Assembly: GCA_014382905.1 (NCBI GenBank) | Contig: JACNIU010000109.1 | Span: forward strand, 1 to 51,923 | Length of the DNA stretch: 51,923 bases | Reading direction: 5' to 3' | DNA from: Desulfobacterales bacterium | GTDB lineage: Bacteria; Desulfobacterota; DSM-4660; Desulfatiglandales; Desulfatiglandaceae | In this document: positions 18,263 to 27,273 of the stretch, piece by piece | How positions within the stretch are numbered: position 1 is the first letter of the stretch | Layout: each line of letters opens with the position of its first letter | Translations under genes and position numbers: made by a program | The notes under the pieces: model-generated | Seen by the model: the letters and a program-made list of their open reading frames with translations, nothing else | What the model was told of the DNA's origin: nothing | Databases searched by the model: none

Positions 18263-18783
18263 TTTTAATCTTACCTCTCCGAAAGACCTGGGTCCGGGAA
18301 CAAGGGTCAGTGCCGGTCAGGAATCTTTACTTAACGGCCTCGACGGGGACCAATGAGATTCTGTGTTAGGCGATCCTTTTCAAGACGGACAAGGTAGTAG
18401 TATCCCGCCAAAGCATGCCAGGAGCCTGTGCATGCTGGACAGCGGAAACCATCTGGCCAACGTAGCCGTCGAAGGTAGTCGGCCAATGCTTCTTCCGATG
18501 AAAACCATGCGTCGAACTCCTGAACCACCGACCTTTCATAAACAATACAATGTGCATTTTGTCAAGAATGTTAGCAATCGGGCCCACTTCCAACCACCCA
18601 ACACGACCCTGCAGCCCAAAAACAAGCCATCTCCTCTGGGGGGTGGTAATTTGACTTAATGAGGGAACATCGAATAGCATCGGGATTGTCAAACGGGCGG
18701 TATTGACCTTGGCTGCGCATTTGACTTGAAATACCGAAAGTAATCATATATTAGTGACTCATTTCGGATCGTGAGGTCGGTTT
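18263..18783. other. Intergenic interval with IS remnant
   Basis: Between the glcD-like gene and the DUF1992 gene. The only recognisable content is the truncated IS1595-type transposase at 18331-18528; no inverted repeats or intact open frame complete it. The right part (about 18700-18783) is AT-rich and probably holds the promoter of the DUF1992 gene. Confidence 0.5.
18331..18528 (-). pseudogene. IS1595-family transposase, N-terminal fragment
   Basis: The 65-residue frame begins with a GTG and reads FDAWFSSEEALADYLRRLRW followed by PDGFRCPACTGSWHA. This matches the N-terminal zinc-ribbon region of IS1595-type transposases (x-LRWPDGFxCPxCG). After the first Cys pair the sequence loses similarity and ends within 30 residues, so the catalytic DDE-type domain is missing. 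No terminal inverted repeats are evident nearby. It is a dead remnant. Confidence 0.75.
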
Positions 18784-19155
18784 ATGTTCGCTTTTCAGAA
18801 AATCGTGGAAAAGAGAATCAGGGAGGCCCAGGAAAGTGGGGAATTTGATAATCTTCCCGGCCGCGGCGAGCCTCTCCATATCGAGGATGACAGCCATATT
18901 CCTGAAGATTTGCGCTTGGCCTATAAGATTCTGAAAAATGCAGACTGTATTCCTCCCGAACTTCAGCTCAGAAAAGAGATCCGGCAGATGGAGGATATGT
19001 TGGAAGGGATACCGGACGAAAAAGAGAAGTACCGCCAGATCAAGAAAATCAACTATAAAATTATGCAGCTCAACATGATGAGAAATACCTCACCGTTACT
19101 GGAAGAAACGGAGATCTATTACCAAAAGGTGCTTGACAAGCTGGCTCAGAAATGA
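18784..19155 (+). CDS. DUF1992 (DnaJ C28-like) protein
   Basis: 123 residues. The segment VEKRIREAQESGEFDNLPGR followed by GEPLHIEDDSHIPEDLRLAY is the DUF1992 signature shared with eukaryotic DNAJC28; the rest is charged and helical, likely coiled coil (residues 65-120). The function is unknown in bacteria. It precedes livM by 38 bp on the same strand and could be co-transcribed, but a functional link is not evident. Confidence 0.9.
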   Translation: MFAFQKIVEKRIREAQESGEFDNLPGRGEPLHIEDDSHIPEDLRLAYKILKNADCIPPELQLRKEIRQMEDMLEGIPDEKEKYRQIKKINYKIMQLNMMRNTSPLLEETEIYYQKVLDKLAQK

Positions 19156-19193
19156 TTTTAAGAGCGCGATCTGAAAGTTAGGAGAATCAGTCT

Positions 19194-20243
19194 ATGGATA
19201 TGAAAAGGGATTATTACGAGGATATTCAACTTCTGGATAGTAAAATCCTCTGGTTCTGGTTCCTTATGCTCATCGCCGCTCTTGCTGCCTTTCCCTTCTT
19301 AGCCCCCAGCTACCATGTCTACATGGTCAATTATATGGCCATTAATGTTATTGTCACCGTGGGGTTGAACATTCTTGTGGGGTATACGGGGCAGATATCC
19401 CTCGGGCACGCGGGGTTTTTCGCCATCGGTGCATACTCCACTGTCCTTTTGATGATCAACCTCCATTTTCCCTTCCTGCTGGCATTGATATCCGGCGGCC
19501 TTATCGCGGCGTTCTTTGGTTTTATATTGGGATTGCCTGCACTTCGGCTGGAAGGACCCTATCTTGCAATCGCCACGTTAGGATTCGGGATGGCCATCAC
19601 CCAGGTGATCGGGCGGTGGCAGGTCTTTGGCGGAAGGATGGGCCTTGAGGCCCCTGAGCTTTCATTTGGTTCCTATGTTATTGATAGTGATAGACAGTTG
19701 TACTTTTTGATCGTCACGATTACATTTCTCCTGGTTATGGCGGCACGAAACCTCATGAAGACGAGGGTTGGAAGGGCGTTCATTGCCATCCGGGACAGCG
19801 ACATCGCAGCCGAGACCATGGGGGTGAACCTGACCCTTTACAAGACGCTGGCCTTTGCGGTCAGCGCCTTTTATACGGGAATAGCCGGGGGGTTGATGGC
19901 ATTCCTGCTGGGATTCATAAATCCCAGCTCCTTCAACTTTATTCTTTCCATCTATTTTTTGGCGTTTGTAATTGTTGGCGGCTTAGGTTCTATTCTCGGC
20001 TCTATTATGGGGGGGGTCGTCATGACATGGCTTCTCTTGATGTTAGATAAGGTCCAGGAGCTCCCCTATTTAGGAACGGCGCTTGTATCCTTTTCAGAGC
20101 AATGGATGAATATTGCCGGGCTTCCCAATATCGCAAGCATTATTTTTGGTCTCATCATTATTCTGTTGGTTGTGTTTGAACCGCTTGGCTTATACGGCTT
20201 CTGGATAAGGACCAAGATCTACTGGAAGACCTGGCCGTTTTAA
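19194..20243 (+). CDS. livM: Branched-chain-type ABC transporter permease LivM
   Basis: 349 residues with eight to ten hydrophobic segments. LivM/LivH form the membrane channel of HAAT-family ABC importers. Hallmarks: NILVGYTGQISLGHAGFFAI, LPALRLEGPYLAIATLGFG and the EAA-like loop RVGRAFIAIRDSDIAAETMG that contacts the ATPases. The first gene of livM-livH-livG-livF-acs-livK. The 165-bp spacer to livH contains word-like sequence, including an inverted copy of the 16-mer found in the repeat at 1 kb. Confidence 0.94.
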   Translation: MDMKRDYYEDIQLLDSKILWFWFLMLIAALAAFPFLAPSYHVYMVNYMAINVIVTVGLNILVGYTGQISLGHAGFFAIGAYSTVLLMINLHFPFLLALISGGLIAAFFGFILGLPALRLEGPYLAIATLGFGMAITQVIGRWQVFGGRMGLEAPELSFGSYVIDSDRQLYFLIVTITFLLVMAARNLMKTRVGRAFIAIRDSDIAAETMGVNLTLYKTLAFAVSAFYTGIAGGLMAFLLGFINPSSFNFILSIYFLAFVIVGGLGSILGSIMGGVVMTWLLLMLDKVQELPYLGTALVSFSEQWMNIAGLPNIASIIFGLIIILLVVFEPLGLYGFWIRTKIYWKTWPF

Positions 20244-20408
20244 CTAAGCAGTTTGTTGATTCATCAACCCTGAACCGGTGAACTGATACAACAGATAAAA
20301 GGTTTAACAATTCTACGGCGTAAGGTATTAGGCACAAGGCGCAAGGGCAGCAGATAATTTTTCCCTTATGTCTTGAGCCCTAAGCCTTGAGCCCAGTTAG
20401 GTGGATCT

Positions 20409-21281
20409 ATGTTTTTCCAACTCATCATCAGTGGTCTCTCGTTTGGAAGTTTATATGCCCTCATTGCCCTTGCCATGGTGATTATTTACAAGACATCTGA
20501 AGTACCCAATTTCGGTCAGGGCGAAATGGCCATGATTTCGACCTTTGTGGCCTATGCCCTGCTCGTAACCCACGGCTATTCCTTTGCTGTTTCATTTATA
20601 GGGACCCTTGCGTTTGCTGCCGTTTTAGGGGCATTCTTGGAATTTGTCTTTTTGAGGAGGGCCAAAGATCCCAACATCCTGAGTCTTATCCTCATCACCT
20701 TGGGGTTTGAGATGGTACTGTATGGCCTGGCGAGCTGGAAATGGGGCGCAGACCAGAGGAATTTCCCTTTCCCGGTCTCGGATTTTGACATTATCAATAT
20801 CGGGCCTGCGGTAATCAGTTATCTCAATATTGCCACGCTCCTTATTACGCTCCTCCTGATGTTTGTTCTCTTTCTCTTTTTCAGGTACACGAAAGTGGGA
20901 ATCGCCATGAAGGCCACCCAGCAGAATTCCATGGCGGCACGTATCAATGGGATTCGAACAAACAGGATAATGTCCATTACCTGGGCGTTGAGTTCCATGA
21001 TAGGGGCAGTGGCCGGCATGTTGTTAGCCCCCATTGCCACCCTGGACCCAAACCTGATGCTTGAGCCCCTTCTGAAGGGGTTTGCTGCCGCGGTGCTGGG
21101 TGGGATGACCACATTGGTGGGCGCCGCATTAGGGGGGTACATCTTAGGGATTATCGAAAACCTTTTTGGCGGGTATGTCTCCCTGGAATTCAAATCGGTG
21201 GTTGCCTTCTTGCTTATTGTATTGGTACTCTGTTTTAAGCCGAGCGGGCTTTTTGCCAGACACTACGTGAGGAAGGTATAA
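20409..21281 (+). CDS. livH: Branched-chain-type ABC transporter permease LivH
   Basis: 290 residues, strongly hydrophobic. The start LIISGLSFGSLYALIALAMV and NFGQGEMAMISTFVAY are standard LivH features; VGIAMKATQQNSMAARINGI is the cytoplasmic coupling loop. It pairs with LivM as the translocation pore. The order permease M, permease H, ATPase G, ATPase F is usual for this family in Desulfobacterota. After the stop comes a word-like spacer that runs into livG. Confidence 0.95.
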   Translation: MFFQLIISGLSFGSLYALIALAMVIIYKTSEVPNFGQGEMAMISTFVAYALLVTHGYSFAVSFIGTLAFAAVLGAFLEFVFLRRAKDPNILSLILITLGFEMVLYGLASWKWGADQRNFPFPVSDFDIINIGPAVISYLNIATLLITLLLMFVLFLFFRYTKVGIAMKATQQNSMAARINGIRTNRIMSITWALSSMIGAVAGMLLAPIATLDPNLMLEPLLKGFAAAVLGGMTTLVGAALGGYILGIIENLFGGYVSLEFKSVVAFLLIVLVLCFKPSGLFARHYVRKV

Positions 21282-21285
21282 GGGG

Positions 21286-21388
21286 ATTGACGATTGACGA
21301 TTGAAAATTGAAAATTGAAAATTGAAAAGTGGGGGATTTTGGGATTGAGGGATTGAGGGATTATCGAATAACCAATAACTAATGACTA
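21286..21388. repeat. Word-like low-complexity spacer (livH-livG)
   Basis: Begins GATTGACGATTGACGATTGA, continues with repeats of AAAATTG and GGGATTGAGGGATTGAG, and ends CCAATAACTAATGACTAATG. It flows directly into the livG start region, where ATGACCAAG and ATGACCAAT look like further words; no Shine-Dalgarno is visible. Confidence 0.8.
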
Positions 21389-22201
21389 ATGACCAAGAAA
21401 ATGACCAATAATAAACTTTTTTCAGTGGATAGTTTGAGCATCAGTTTTGGGGGCCTGAGGGCTGTCGACAGGGTTAGTTTTGAGGTGGAACAGGGGTCAA
21501 TATTCTCCATTATCGGACCCAACGGGGCTGGCAAGACGACCATTTTTAACTGCATCAGTGGTCTCTATAAACCTGATTCCGGAAGTATTATTTTCAAGGG
21601 GGAAGATGTAACTGGCCAAAAACCCCACAAGATTGCTCAAAAGGGAATCGCCAGAACATTTCAGAATATTGAGCTTTTTTCCCGTATGACCACCATGGAA
21701 AACCTGATGCTTGGCCGCCATATCCATATGAAAACAAATGTCTGGACCGGTGCCACATTTTTCAGGAGAGGCTCAAAGGCCGCCCAGGAAGAAATAAAAC
21801 ACAGGGAGCGGGTGGAGAAAATCATCGATCTCCTTGACCTCCAATCTGCCAGGAACCAGTTTGTTGGGGGCCTTCCTTACGGCACACAAAAGCTAATAGA
21901 GTTAGGGAGGGCTCTGGCATTGGAGCCCGAACTACTCCTCTTAGATGAGCCTTCCGCAGGCATGAATTCCGAAGAGAAGCAAGACCTGGTATTCTGGATC
22001 AAAGACATTCAGGATGAGCTCGGGGTAACGATTCTCCTGATTGAGCACGACATGAAAATGGTGATGGATATATCAGGCCTGATTTTAGCCATCAACTTCG
22101 GGAAACCGATTACCGAGGGAACCCCTGAAAGGGTGCAGCAACATCCTGAGGTTTTGAAGGCCTATTTGGGGGAGGATGAAGCCATTGACGACGCTCCTTG
22201 A
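21389..22201 (+). CDS. livG: ABC transporter ATP-binding protein LivG
   Basis: 270 residues. Walker A GPNGAGKTTIFNCISG, Q-loop GIARTFQNIELFSRMT, an atypical signature region GGLPYGTQKLIELGRALA, Walker B LLLLDEPSAGMNSEE and the H-loop LLIEHDMKMVM are all present. LivG powers import together with LivF. The start is uncertain: ATG at 21389 or at 21401, because the upstream spacer is low complexity. The last 26 bases overlap livF. Confidence 0.94.
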   Translation: MTKKMTNNKLFSVDSLSISFGGLRAVDRVSFEVEQGSIFSIIGPNGAGKTTIFNCISGLYKPDSGSIIFKGEDVTGQKPHKIAQKGIARTFQNIELFSRMTTMENLMLGRHIHMKTNVWTGATFFRRGSKAAQEEIKHRERVEKIIDLLDLQSARNQFVGGLPYGTQKLIELGRALALEPELLLLDEPSAGMNSEEKQDLVFWIKDIQDELGVTILLIEHDMKMVMDISGLILAINFGKPITEGTPERVQQHPEVLKAYLGEDEAIDDAP

Positions 22202-22961
22202 GATAAAAAATATTGAAACATTCTATCGCTTGATCTATGCGTTGCGGGGCGTATCCCTTTCTGTGGACGAAAACACAATTACTGCTATCCTTGGAAATAA
22301 TGGGGCGGGAAAATCCACCATTCTGAAGACCGTCATGGGGCTCTTAGATGATCAGCCGGACAAAGGGACCATAGAATTCATGGGGAAGCGGATTGATGGC
22401 AAAGACCCTGAAGTCATCGTTAGGGCGGGTTTGTCATATGTCCCTGAAGGGAGGGAGGTTTTCGAAGAACTTAGCGTAAGAGAAAACCTCCTTATGGGAG
22501 CATATATAAGAAGTGACCGGGCAGCCATAAAAAGAGACTTCGAACGTATATATGGTTATTTCCCTGTCCTGAAAGAGAGAGAGTCCCAATGGGCTGGAAC
22601 CCTTTCTGGCGGCGAACAGCAGATGTTGGCCATTGGACGGGCACTCATGAACCGCCCCAAACTTCTATTTCTTGACGAGCCATCTTTGGGGCTGTCTCCT
22701 ATTTTAGTCAAGGAGATCTTCAAAATCATCAGAACAATCAACCGGGAAGGTGTTACCATACTGCTGGTGGAACAGAATGCCCGTATGGCCCTGACCATCT
22801 CTGATGTGGGTCTCATCCTGGAAAATGGCCGGTTTGTCATGAAAGGGAAGTCCAGGGACCTCATGGAGGACAAGGACGTTCAGGAATTTTATATGGGGAT
22901 GAGATCAGAGGAGTCAGCAAAAGGCTTTCAACGCTGGAAACGGAAAAAGAGGTGGAGGTAG
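22176..22961 (+). CDS. livF: ABC transporter ATP-binding protein LivF
   Basis: 261 residues. Walker A GNNGAGKSTILKTVMG, signature TLSGGEQQMLAIGRALM, Walker B LLFLDEPSLGLSPILVKEIF and H-loop VEQNARMAL are intact. The ATG lies 26 bp inside livG in another frame, which indicates translational coupling. The C-terminal tail KGFQRWKRKKRWR is unusually basic and longer than in typical LivF (about 235 residues). The second ATPase of the importer. Confidence 0.94.
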   Translation: MKPLTTLLEIKNIETFYRLIYALRGVSLSVDENTITAILGNNGAGKSTILKTVMGLLDDQPDKGTIEFMGKRIDGKDPEVIVRAGLSYVPEGREVFEELSVRENLLMGAYIRSDRAAIKRDFERIYGYFPVLKERESQWAGTLSGGEQQMLAIGRALMNRPKLLFLDEPSLGLSPILVKEIFKIIRTINREGVTILLVEQNARMALTISDVGLILENGRFVMKGKSRDLMEDKDVQEFYMGMRSEESAKGFQRWKRKKRWR

Positions 22962-23060
22962 GCACATTTTGGATTTCGGATTTTGGATTGCGGAGAGTTC
23001 TGAGGATTTTGTAAAGAGAATTATTTCAATAAACCCGACTGGTGGAGCAGACCTAAATAA

Positions 23061-24872
23061 ATGACTGCGGAAGTTGTCACGAAGGTATTTAAGCAGACTG
23101 TCAAGAAATATGGTGACCGGGTGGCCATGCGCAAGAAGGAATATGGCCTCTGGCATGATATTTCCTGGAATGACTTTTACAGACGGGCCAAATATGTGGG
23201 CTCTGCCCTTATATCCCTGGGTCTCAAGAAAGGGGATTGTGTCTCCATTATCGGAGACAACTGCCCGGAATGGGTGATCATAGACCTTGGTGTTCAGTGT
23301 GCCGGTGGTGTGGCAGTCGGGGTTTATTCCACCAATGCCTGGCCCCAGGTGGAATATGTAATTTCAGATTCAGAATCCAAGTTCTTCTTTGTAGAAAATG
23401 AGGAGCAATTAGACAAGTGGCTTAATTTCAGGGACAATGTTCCCAAGCTGCAGAAGGTCATCGTCTGGGACCTGGAAGGATTAAGGCATTTTGAGGACCC
23501 CATGGTCATGACCTTTGATGACATCTTAGAGTTGGGACGCCAGGTTGCAGAAAAGGAACCGGATCTTTTTGAGTCCCGCATGGAGGAGATCACGCCCGAA
23601 GATCTCTCTGTCCTCATATACACATCGGGCACCACCGGTCCGCCAAAGGGGGCCATGTTGACCCACAAAAATGTCACATGGATGGGGGAAGCCATTTGCA
23701 TTGATAACCCGGTATACGACACAGACGAAGTCATGTCTTTCTTACCCCTCTGTCATATCTTTGAGCGGCTCTTTTCGGTTTTTGCCCAGATTACCCATGG
23801 GTATACGGTCAACTTCATTGAGAGCCTGGACACAGTGACAGACAATATGAGAGAAATATCCCCGACCGTTGGCTATGCTGTGCCGCGAATCTGGGAAAAA
23901 TATCTTTCAGCCGTCTATATCAGGATGTCTGATGCCACCTGGTTCAAGAAACTCCTTTTCGGCATCGCCCTCAAGATCGGGAAAACCCGGGCCACCCTCA
24001 AAATGAACTTCAAGCCTGTGCCTTTCTACTTAGAGGCCCTTTATCAGATCGCCCATTTCGGGGTCTTCAGAAAGCTCAAAGAGAGATTGGGGTTTGACCG
24101 TCTCAGGGTAGCCTATTCCGGAGCAGCGCCCATATCACCCGATGTGCTCCACTTCTTCCAGTCCATCGGGGTCAATCTCATAGAAGGTTATGGCCAGACA
24201 GAAGGCACCGGGGTTACCTGCGTCTCCAGAGTAGACAAGGTCAAATTTGGAACGGTTGGCCCCCCTATCACCGGCACAGAGGTAAAAATAGCGGAAGATG
24301 GAGAGATCCTTGTGAAGTCTCCCAGCGTCTTCAAGGGGTATTACAAAAACCCTGAAAGCACGGCCGAGACCTTGAAGGATGGATGGCTTTACTCGGGCGA
24401 TGTGGGCGAGTTTGATGAGGATGGATACCTCAAGATCACGGACAGGAAAAAGGACATTATCGTCACTGCAGGGGGCAAAAACATAACCCCGCAATACATT
24501 GAAAATAAATTGAAATTCAGCCCATATGTCAATGACGCCGTTGTTATAGGGGATAGAAGGAAGTTCTTGGCAAGCCTGATCATGATCGATGAGGACAATG
24601 TGGTCAAATATGCCCAGGATAATAAGATTCAGTTTTCCACCTATAAGGATCTGACCCAGAGCCCTGAGATCGTAAAGCTGATCCAGACGGAAGTGGACCA
24701 GGTAAACGAGACGCTGGCAAGAGTGGAACAGGTAAAGAAGTTCACCATTCTGCCAAAGAAGTTATATGAAGAGGATGGTGAGGTTACACCAACCATGAAG
24801 GTCAAGCGGAAGTATGTGAATGAGGCCTTTGGCGACCTGATTGAGGCGATGTATAAGAGAAAGCAGGGATGA
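23061..24872 (+). CDS. Long-chain-type acyl-CoA synthetase (AMP-forming)
   Basis: 603 residues. Adenylate-forming ligases activate a carboxylic acid with ATP and CoA. Present are the P-loop YTSGTTGPPKGAMLTHKN, the A5 motif LIEGYGQTEGTGVTC, A7 GWLYSGDVGEFDEDGYLKIT and the A8/hinge TDRKKDIIVTAGGKNITPQY. The FadD15-like length and N-terminal KQTVKKYGDRVAM pattern fit long-chain or aromatic acid ligases. It lies between livF and livK, so the transporter probably delivers its acid substrate. The true substrate cannot be read from sequence. Confidence 0.92.
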   Translation: MTAEVVTKVFKQTVKKYGDRVAMRKKEYGLWHDISWNDFYRRAKYVGSALISLGLKKGDCVSIIGDNCPEWVIIDLGVQCAGGVAVGVYSTNAWPQVEYVISDSESKFFFVENEEQLDKWLNFRDNVPKLQKVIVWDLEGLRHFEDPMVMTFDDILELGRQVAEKEPDLFESRMEEITPEDLSVLIYTSGTTGPPKGAMLTHKNVTWMGEAICIDNPVYDTDEVMSFLPLCHIFERLFSVFAQITHGYTVNFIESLDTVTDNMREISPTVGYAVPRIWEKYLSAVYIRMSDATWFKKLLFGIALKIGKTRATLKMNFKPVPFYLEALYQIAHFGVFRKLKERLGFDRLRVAYSGAAPISPDVLHFFQSIGVNLIEGYGQTEGTGVTCVSRVDKVKFGTVGPPITGTEVKIAEDGEILVKSPSVFKGYYKNPESTAETLKDGWLYSGDVGEFDEDGYLKITDRKKDIIVTAGGKNITPQYIENKLKFSPYVNDAVVIGDRRKFLASLIMIDEDNVVKYAQDNKIQFSTYKDLTQSPEIVKLIQTEVDQVNETLARVEQVKKFTILPKKLYEEDGEVTPTMKVKRKYVNEAFGDLIEAMYKRKQG

Positions 24873-25033
24873 TTGCAGAATGACGAAGGACAAACGACGA
24901 AAGACGAAGGACGAATAACGATTGACGATTGAAAAAACAACCGAATGACAACTGAATGACCACCGAATGACGATTGAATGACGATTGAATGACAATGAAT
25001 GACGGCAAAGCCTAATGGCCATTGACGAATAAC
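24873..25033. repeat. Word-like low-complexity spacer (acyl-CoA ligase to element B)
   Basis: Consists of GACGAAGGACAAACGACGAA-type words, followed by GACGATTGAATGACGATTGA and AACTGAATGACCACCGAATG. No gene or terminator is seen. It leads into copy B of the inverted-repeat element. Confidence 0.8.
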
Positions 25034-25333
25034 GTATCACTTTAGCTTCTTGAAACAATCATTCGTTTGTTGCCTTGGACCATGAGGGCCTCTGTCCCAA
25101 AGGACGTAAATAAGGGGATCATTTCATAGGAACGGCAGCACGGCCATTAAATTCGTCACAGGACAGCCCCAGAAGTAAAGTGTTGATTTAAACGGACATG
25201 GCTGCTGCCTGCCCGGAATCTGTATTGAACGTCAAGGGGGCGTTCTATAGAGCCTCAGGAGAATTTTTGTTACGTCCTTTGGGACAGAGGCCCTCATGGT
25301 CCAACGGTTTGTTTCAGACGGCTAAAGTGTTAC
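25034..25333. mobile_element. Inverted-repeat element, copy B (MITE-like)
   Basis: About 300 bp. Outer ends are GTATCACTTTAGC (left) and the complement of GTAACACTTTAGCC (right). Perfect 35-bp inner inverted repeats occupy 25075-25109 and 25270-25304. The long arm with CAATCATTCG is on the left as in copy A, but the inner core is reversed relative to copy A. Flanks read CGAATAACGT and CCAATAACAA, 7 of 10 alike; a target duplication is possible but unsafe in this low-complexity setting. No open frame in the core. Confidence 0.88.
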
Positions 25334-25377
25334 CCAATAACAAATAACAGATAACAAATTTGAAAAGGAGGAGTCAT

Positions 25378-26586
25378 ATGAGAAAGTGGAATTGGGTTTT
25401 GGTGTTGTGTTGTGCGGTACTCATGTCCTTGGCGATTACACCCTCTGCATGGGCTGAAAGGGGCGTCACGGATACGGAGATCCGCATCGGTCAGTATGGC
25501 CCGCAGACAGGCCCGGCAGCCCTATGGGGTGCGGTGGCCCGGGGGACCGGCTGCTTTTTTGACATGATAAACGCCGAAGGCGGCATTCATGGACGCAAAA
25601 TTACATACTACCTGAGAGATGATGGATATATGCCCCCACGGACAAAGGCCATTGTGAAAGAGCTCGTCGAAGACAAAGGGATCTTTGCCCTGGCTTCCGG
25701 TGTGGGAACAGCAACAGGTATGGCCGTTAAGAAATACCTTGAAAAGAAAAAGGTCCCCTGGGTCGGGCCTGCCACCGGTTCCAGCCACTGGGCCTATCCT
25801 CCCGCTAAATATCTCTGGGCCGATTATCCCCTCTATTTTGATGAGGCGGCCATCCTGATCAATTACGCTGTCAAGACGTTGGGAAAAAAGAAAATTGCCT
25901 TCTTTTACCAGAATGACGATTACGGTAAGGAGGGATTGGTTGGTACTGAAGCGGCATTGGAAAAGCTCGGCATGAAACTGGTCGCCTCCGTGTCTGTGGA
26001 ACCCTTAGATACGGATCTCAGTTCCCATTGCATGAAGCTGAAGGCTGCAGATCCGGACTGTGTCATCAACTGGCTCCTCCCCAAACATGGGGCTATCATA
26101 TTGGGCACCGCCGCAAAGCTGGGTTTTAAACCCCAGTGGATGACCACCAGCACCTTGAGCGATATACCGATCATGTACAAGATCAGCAAGGGCCTGTTCA
26201 AAGACGTTATTTTTGTTACCTTTGCCGAACTCCCGGACTCTCAGGCCCCCCTAATGAAAAAATACAGGGCGGCCCAGGAGAAATTTGCTCCCAAGGACCG
26301 GTGGGGGATCTTTTTCTACGCAGGGTTTTATTTTGTGGAGCCCATGGTGGAAGGCCTGAAGAGGTGCGGCAAAAACCTCACCGTGGAGAATTTCGTGAAG
26401 GCTATGGACAGCATCAAGGATTTTAAGGGGATAGGCCCCAAAATTAGTTATGGCCCCAAACAGAGACAGGGAACGCGGACTGTCTTTCTTGCCAAGTGCT
26501 TGGAGGGAGGCAAGATCGAGCGTATCTCTGACTGGATGACCTCTGATATCGATGTCCAGAAGGTAATCAAGCGGTTGAGCAGGTAA
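25378..26586 (+). CDS. livK: ABC transporter substrate-binding protein, LivK type
   Basis: 402 residues. A signal peptide (MRKWNWVLVLCCAVLMSLAI, cleaved after PSAWA) precedes a periplasmic type-I binding fold (Peripla_BP_6). The segments TEIRIGQYGPQTGPAALWG, GRKITYYLRDDGY and AFFYQNDDYGKEG are typical. The start was placed at the ATG 25378, preceded by AAGGAGGAG; a longer TTG frame begins inside the region with that site. It completes the liv operon but is separated from the other genes by the acyl-CoA ligase, a spacer and element B, which may give it separate expression. Confidence 0.93.
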   Translation: MRKWNWVLVLCCAVLMSLAITPSAWAERGVTDTEIRIGQYGPQTGPAALWGAVARGTGCFFDMINAEGGIHGRKITYYLRDDGYMPPRTKAIVKELVEDKGIFALASGVGTATGMAVKKYLEKKKVPWVGPATGSSHWAYPPAKYLWADYPLYFDEAAILINYAVKTLGKKKIAFFYQNDDYGKEGLVGTEAALEKLGMKLVASVSVEPLDTDLSSHCMKLKAADPDCVINWLLPKHGAIILGTAAKLGFKPQWMTTSTLSDIPIMYKISKGLFKDVIFVTFAELPDSQAPLMKKYRAAQEKFAPKDRWGIFFYAGFYFVEPMVEGLKRCGKNLTVENFVKAMDSIKDFKGIGPKISYGPKQRQGTRTVFLAKCLEGGKIERISDWMTSDIDVQKVIKRLSR

Positions 26587-26687
26587 CCGGTTATTCGTCT
26601 GTCGAATTTACAATCCGGGACCCGTAATAACCATCTAACAACTCAACCAATTTACCACTTTAACGAGAGTATGGGGAGGTTTAGACA

Positions 26688-27257
26688 ATGAATGAAAAGA
26701 TAAGATCGTTAACAAATATCGGATATCTGAAAGGAGGGTTGTTTTGCCTCCTCCTTGTTTTCCTGTTTGCGGGCTGTGCCAACGGGCCGGGGAAGTTTGA
26801 CCCCAATGTTAAAGGCCCCCAGATGGTTGTTGAACCGGAGATGCTTACTCTGGGGGTTGCCACCGTGACAGGCACCCCGCTTACTTTCAGGGGTAAGGGA
26901 TTTCAGCCCGGTGATTCGGTTTTTGTAGAATTATTAGGGGTAAAGAAGGAAGGCGGGGTCGGCAATGTTCCCATTGGGGACGCAGACGTGGACAAGAACG
27001 GAGAATTCACCGCGACGGTCAGCACCTTGTCTAAGGTCACAGAGTTATTAAGGGCCAGCCTTGGTTCCAATGCGAAAATGGAAACGACGATCATTTTGAC
27101 GCAACCGACTATCCCTCCCGGTGTCTATACAGCCAGGGCGGTCAGCATGGAATCTAATGATAAAGCTGAGTGCAAACTGGATTTAAAGGCGCCCTATTCG
27201 TGGGACAAATTCAAGGATTGGCTTGGGGTGAAAACGGGAAAAATCGTAAAAAAGTAG
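26688..27257 (+). CDS. Predicted lipoprotein with Ig-like fold
   Basis: 189 residues. A lipobox is visible in LLLVFLFAGCANGPG, so Cys about residue 27 should be lipidated. The mature part is beta-rich: GTPLTFRGKGFQPGDSVFVE resembles an IPT/Ig-like sheet, and TIPPGVYTARAVSMESNDKA looks like a second strand set. No catalytic motif is seen. It lies 101 bp after livK and may be an outer-membrane or surface-associated partner, but nothing ties it to transport. Confidence 0.75.
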   Translation: MNEKIRSLTNIGYLKGGLFCLLLVFLFAGCANGPGKFDPNVKGPQMVVEPEMLTLGVATVTGTPLTFRGKGFQPGDSVFVELLGVKKEGGVGNVPIGDADVDKNGEFTATVSTLSKVTELLRASLGSNAKMETTIILTQPTIPPGVYTARAVSMESNDKAECKLDLKAPYSWDKFKDWLGVKTGKIVKK

Positions 27258-27273
27258 ATTAAGTGAGAGGACT

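Noticed and set aside
18366-18692. Minus-strand 108-residue frame over the IS remnant
   Set aside because: It is in another frame from the recognisable transposase motif and has no similarity of its own.
24873-25033. Possible CRISPR array
   Set aside because: The words are short, unequal and directly contiguous; there are no constant repeats of 24-40 bp or unique spacers, and no cas genes.
26588-26636. GGTTATT/AATAACC inverted repeat after livK as a terminator
   Set aside because: Seven-bp AT-rich stem, a loop of about 30 nt and no T run; more likely part of the word-like spacer.
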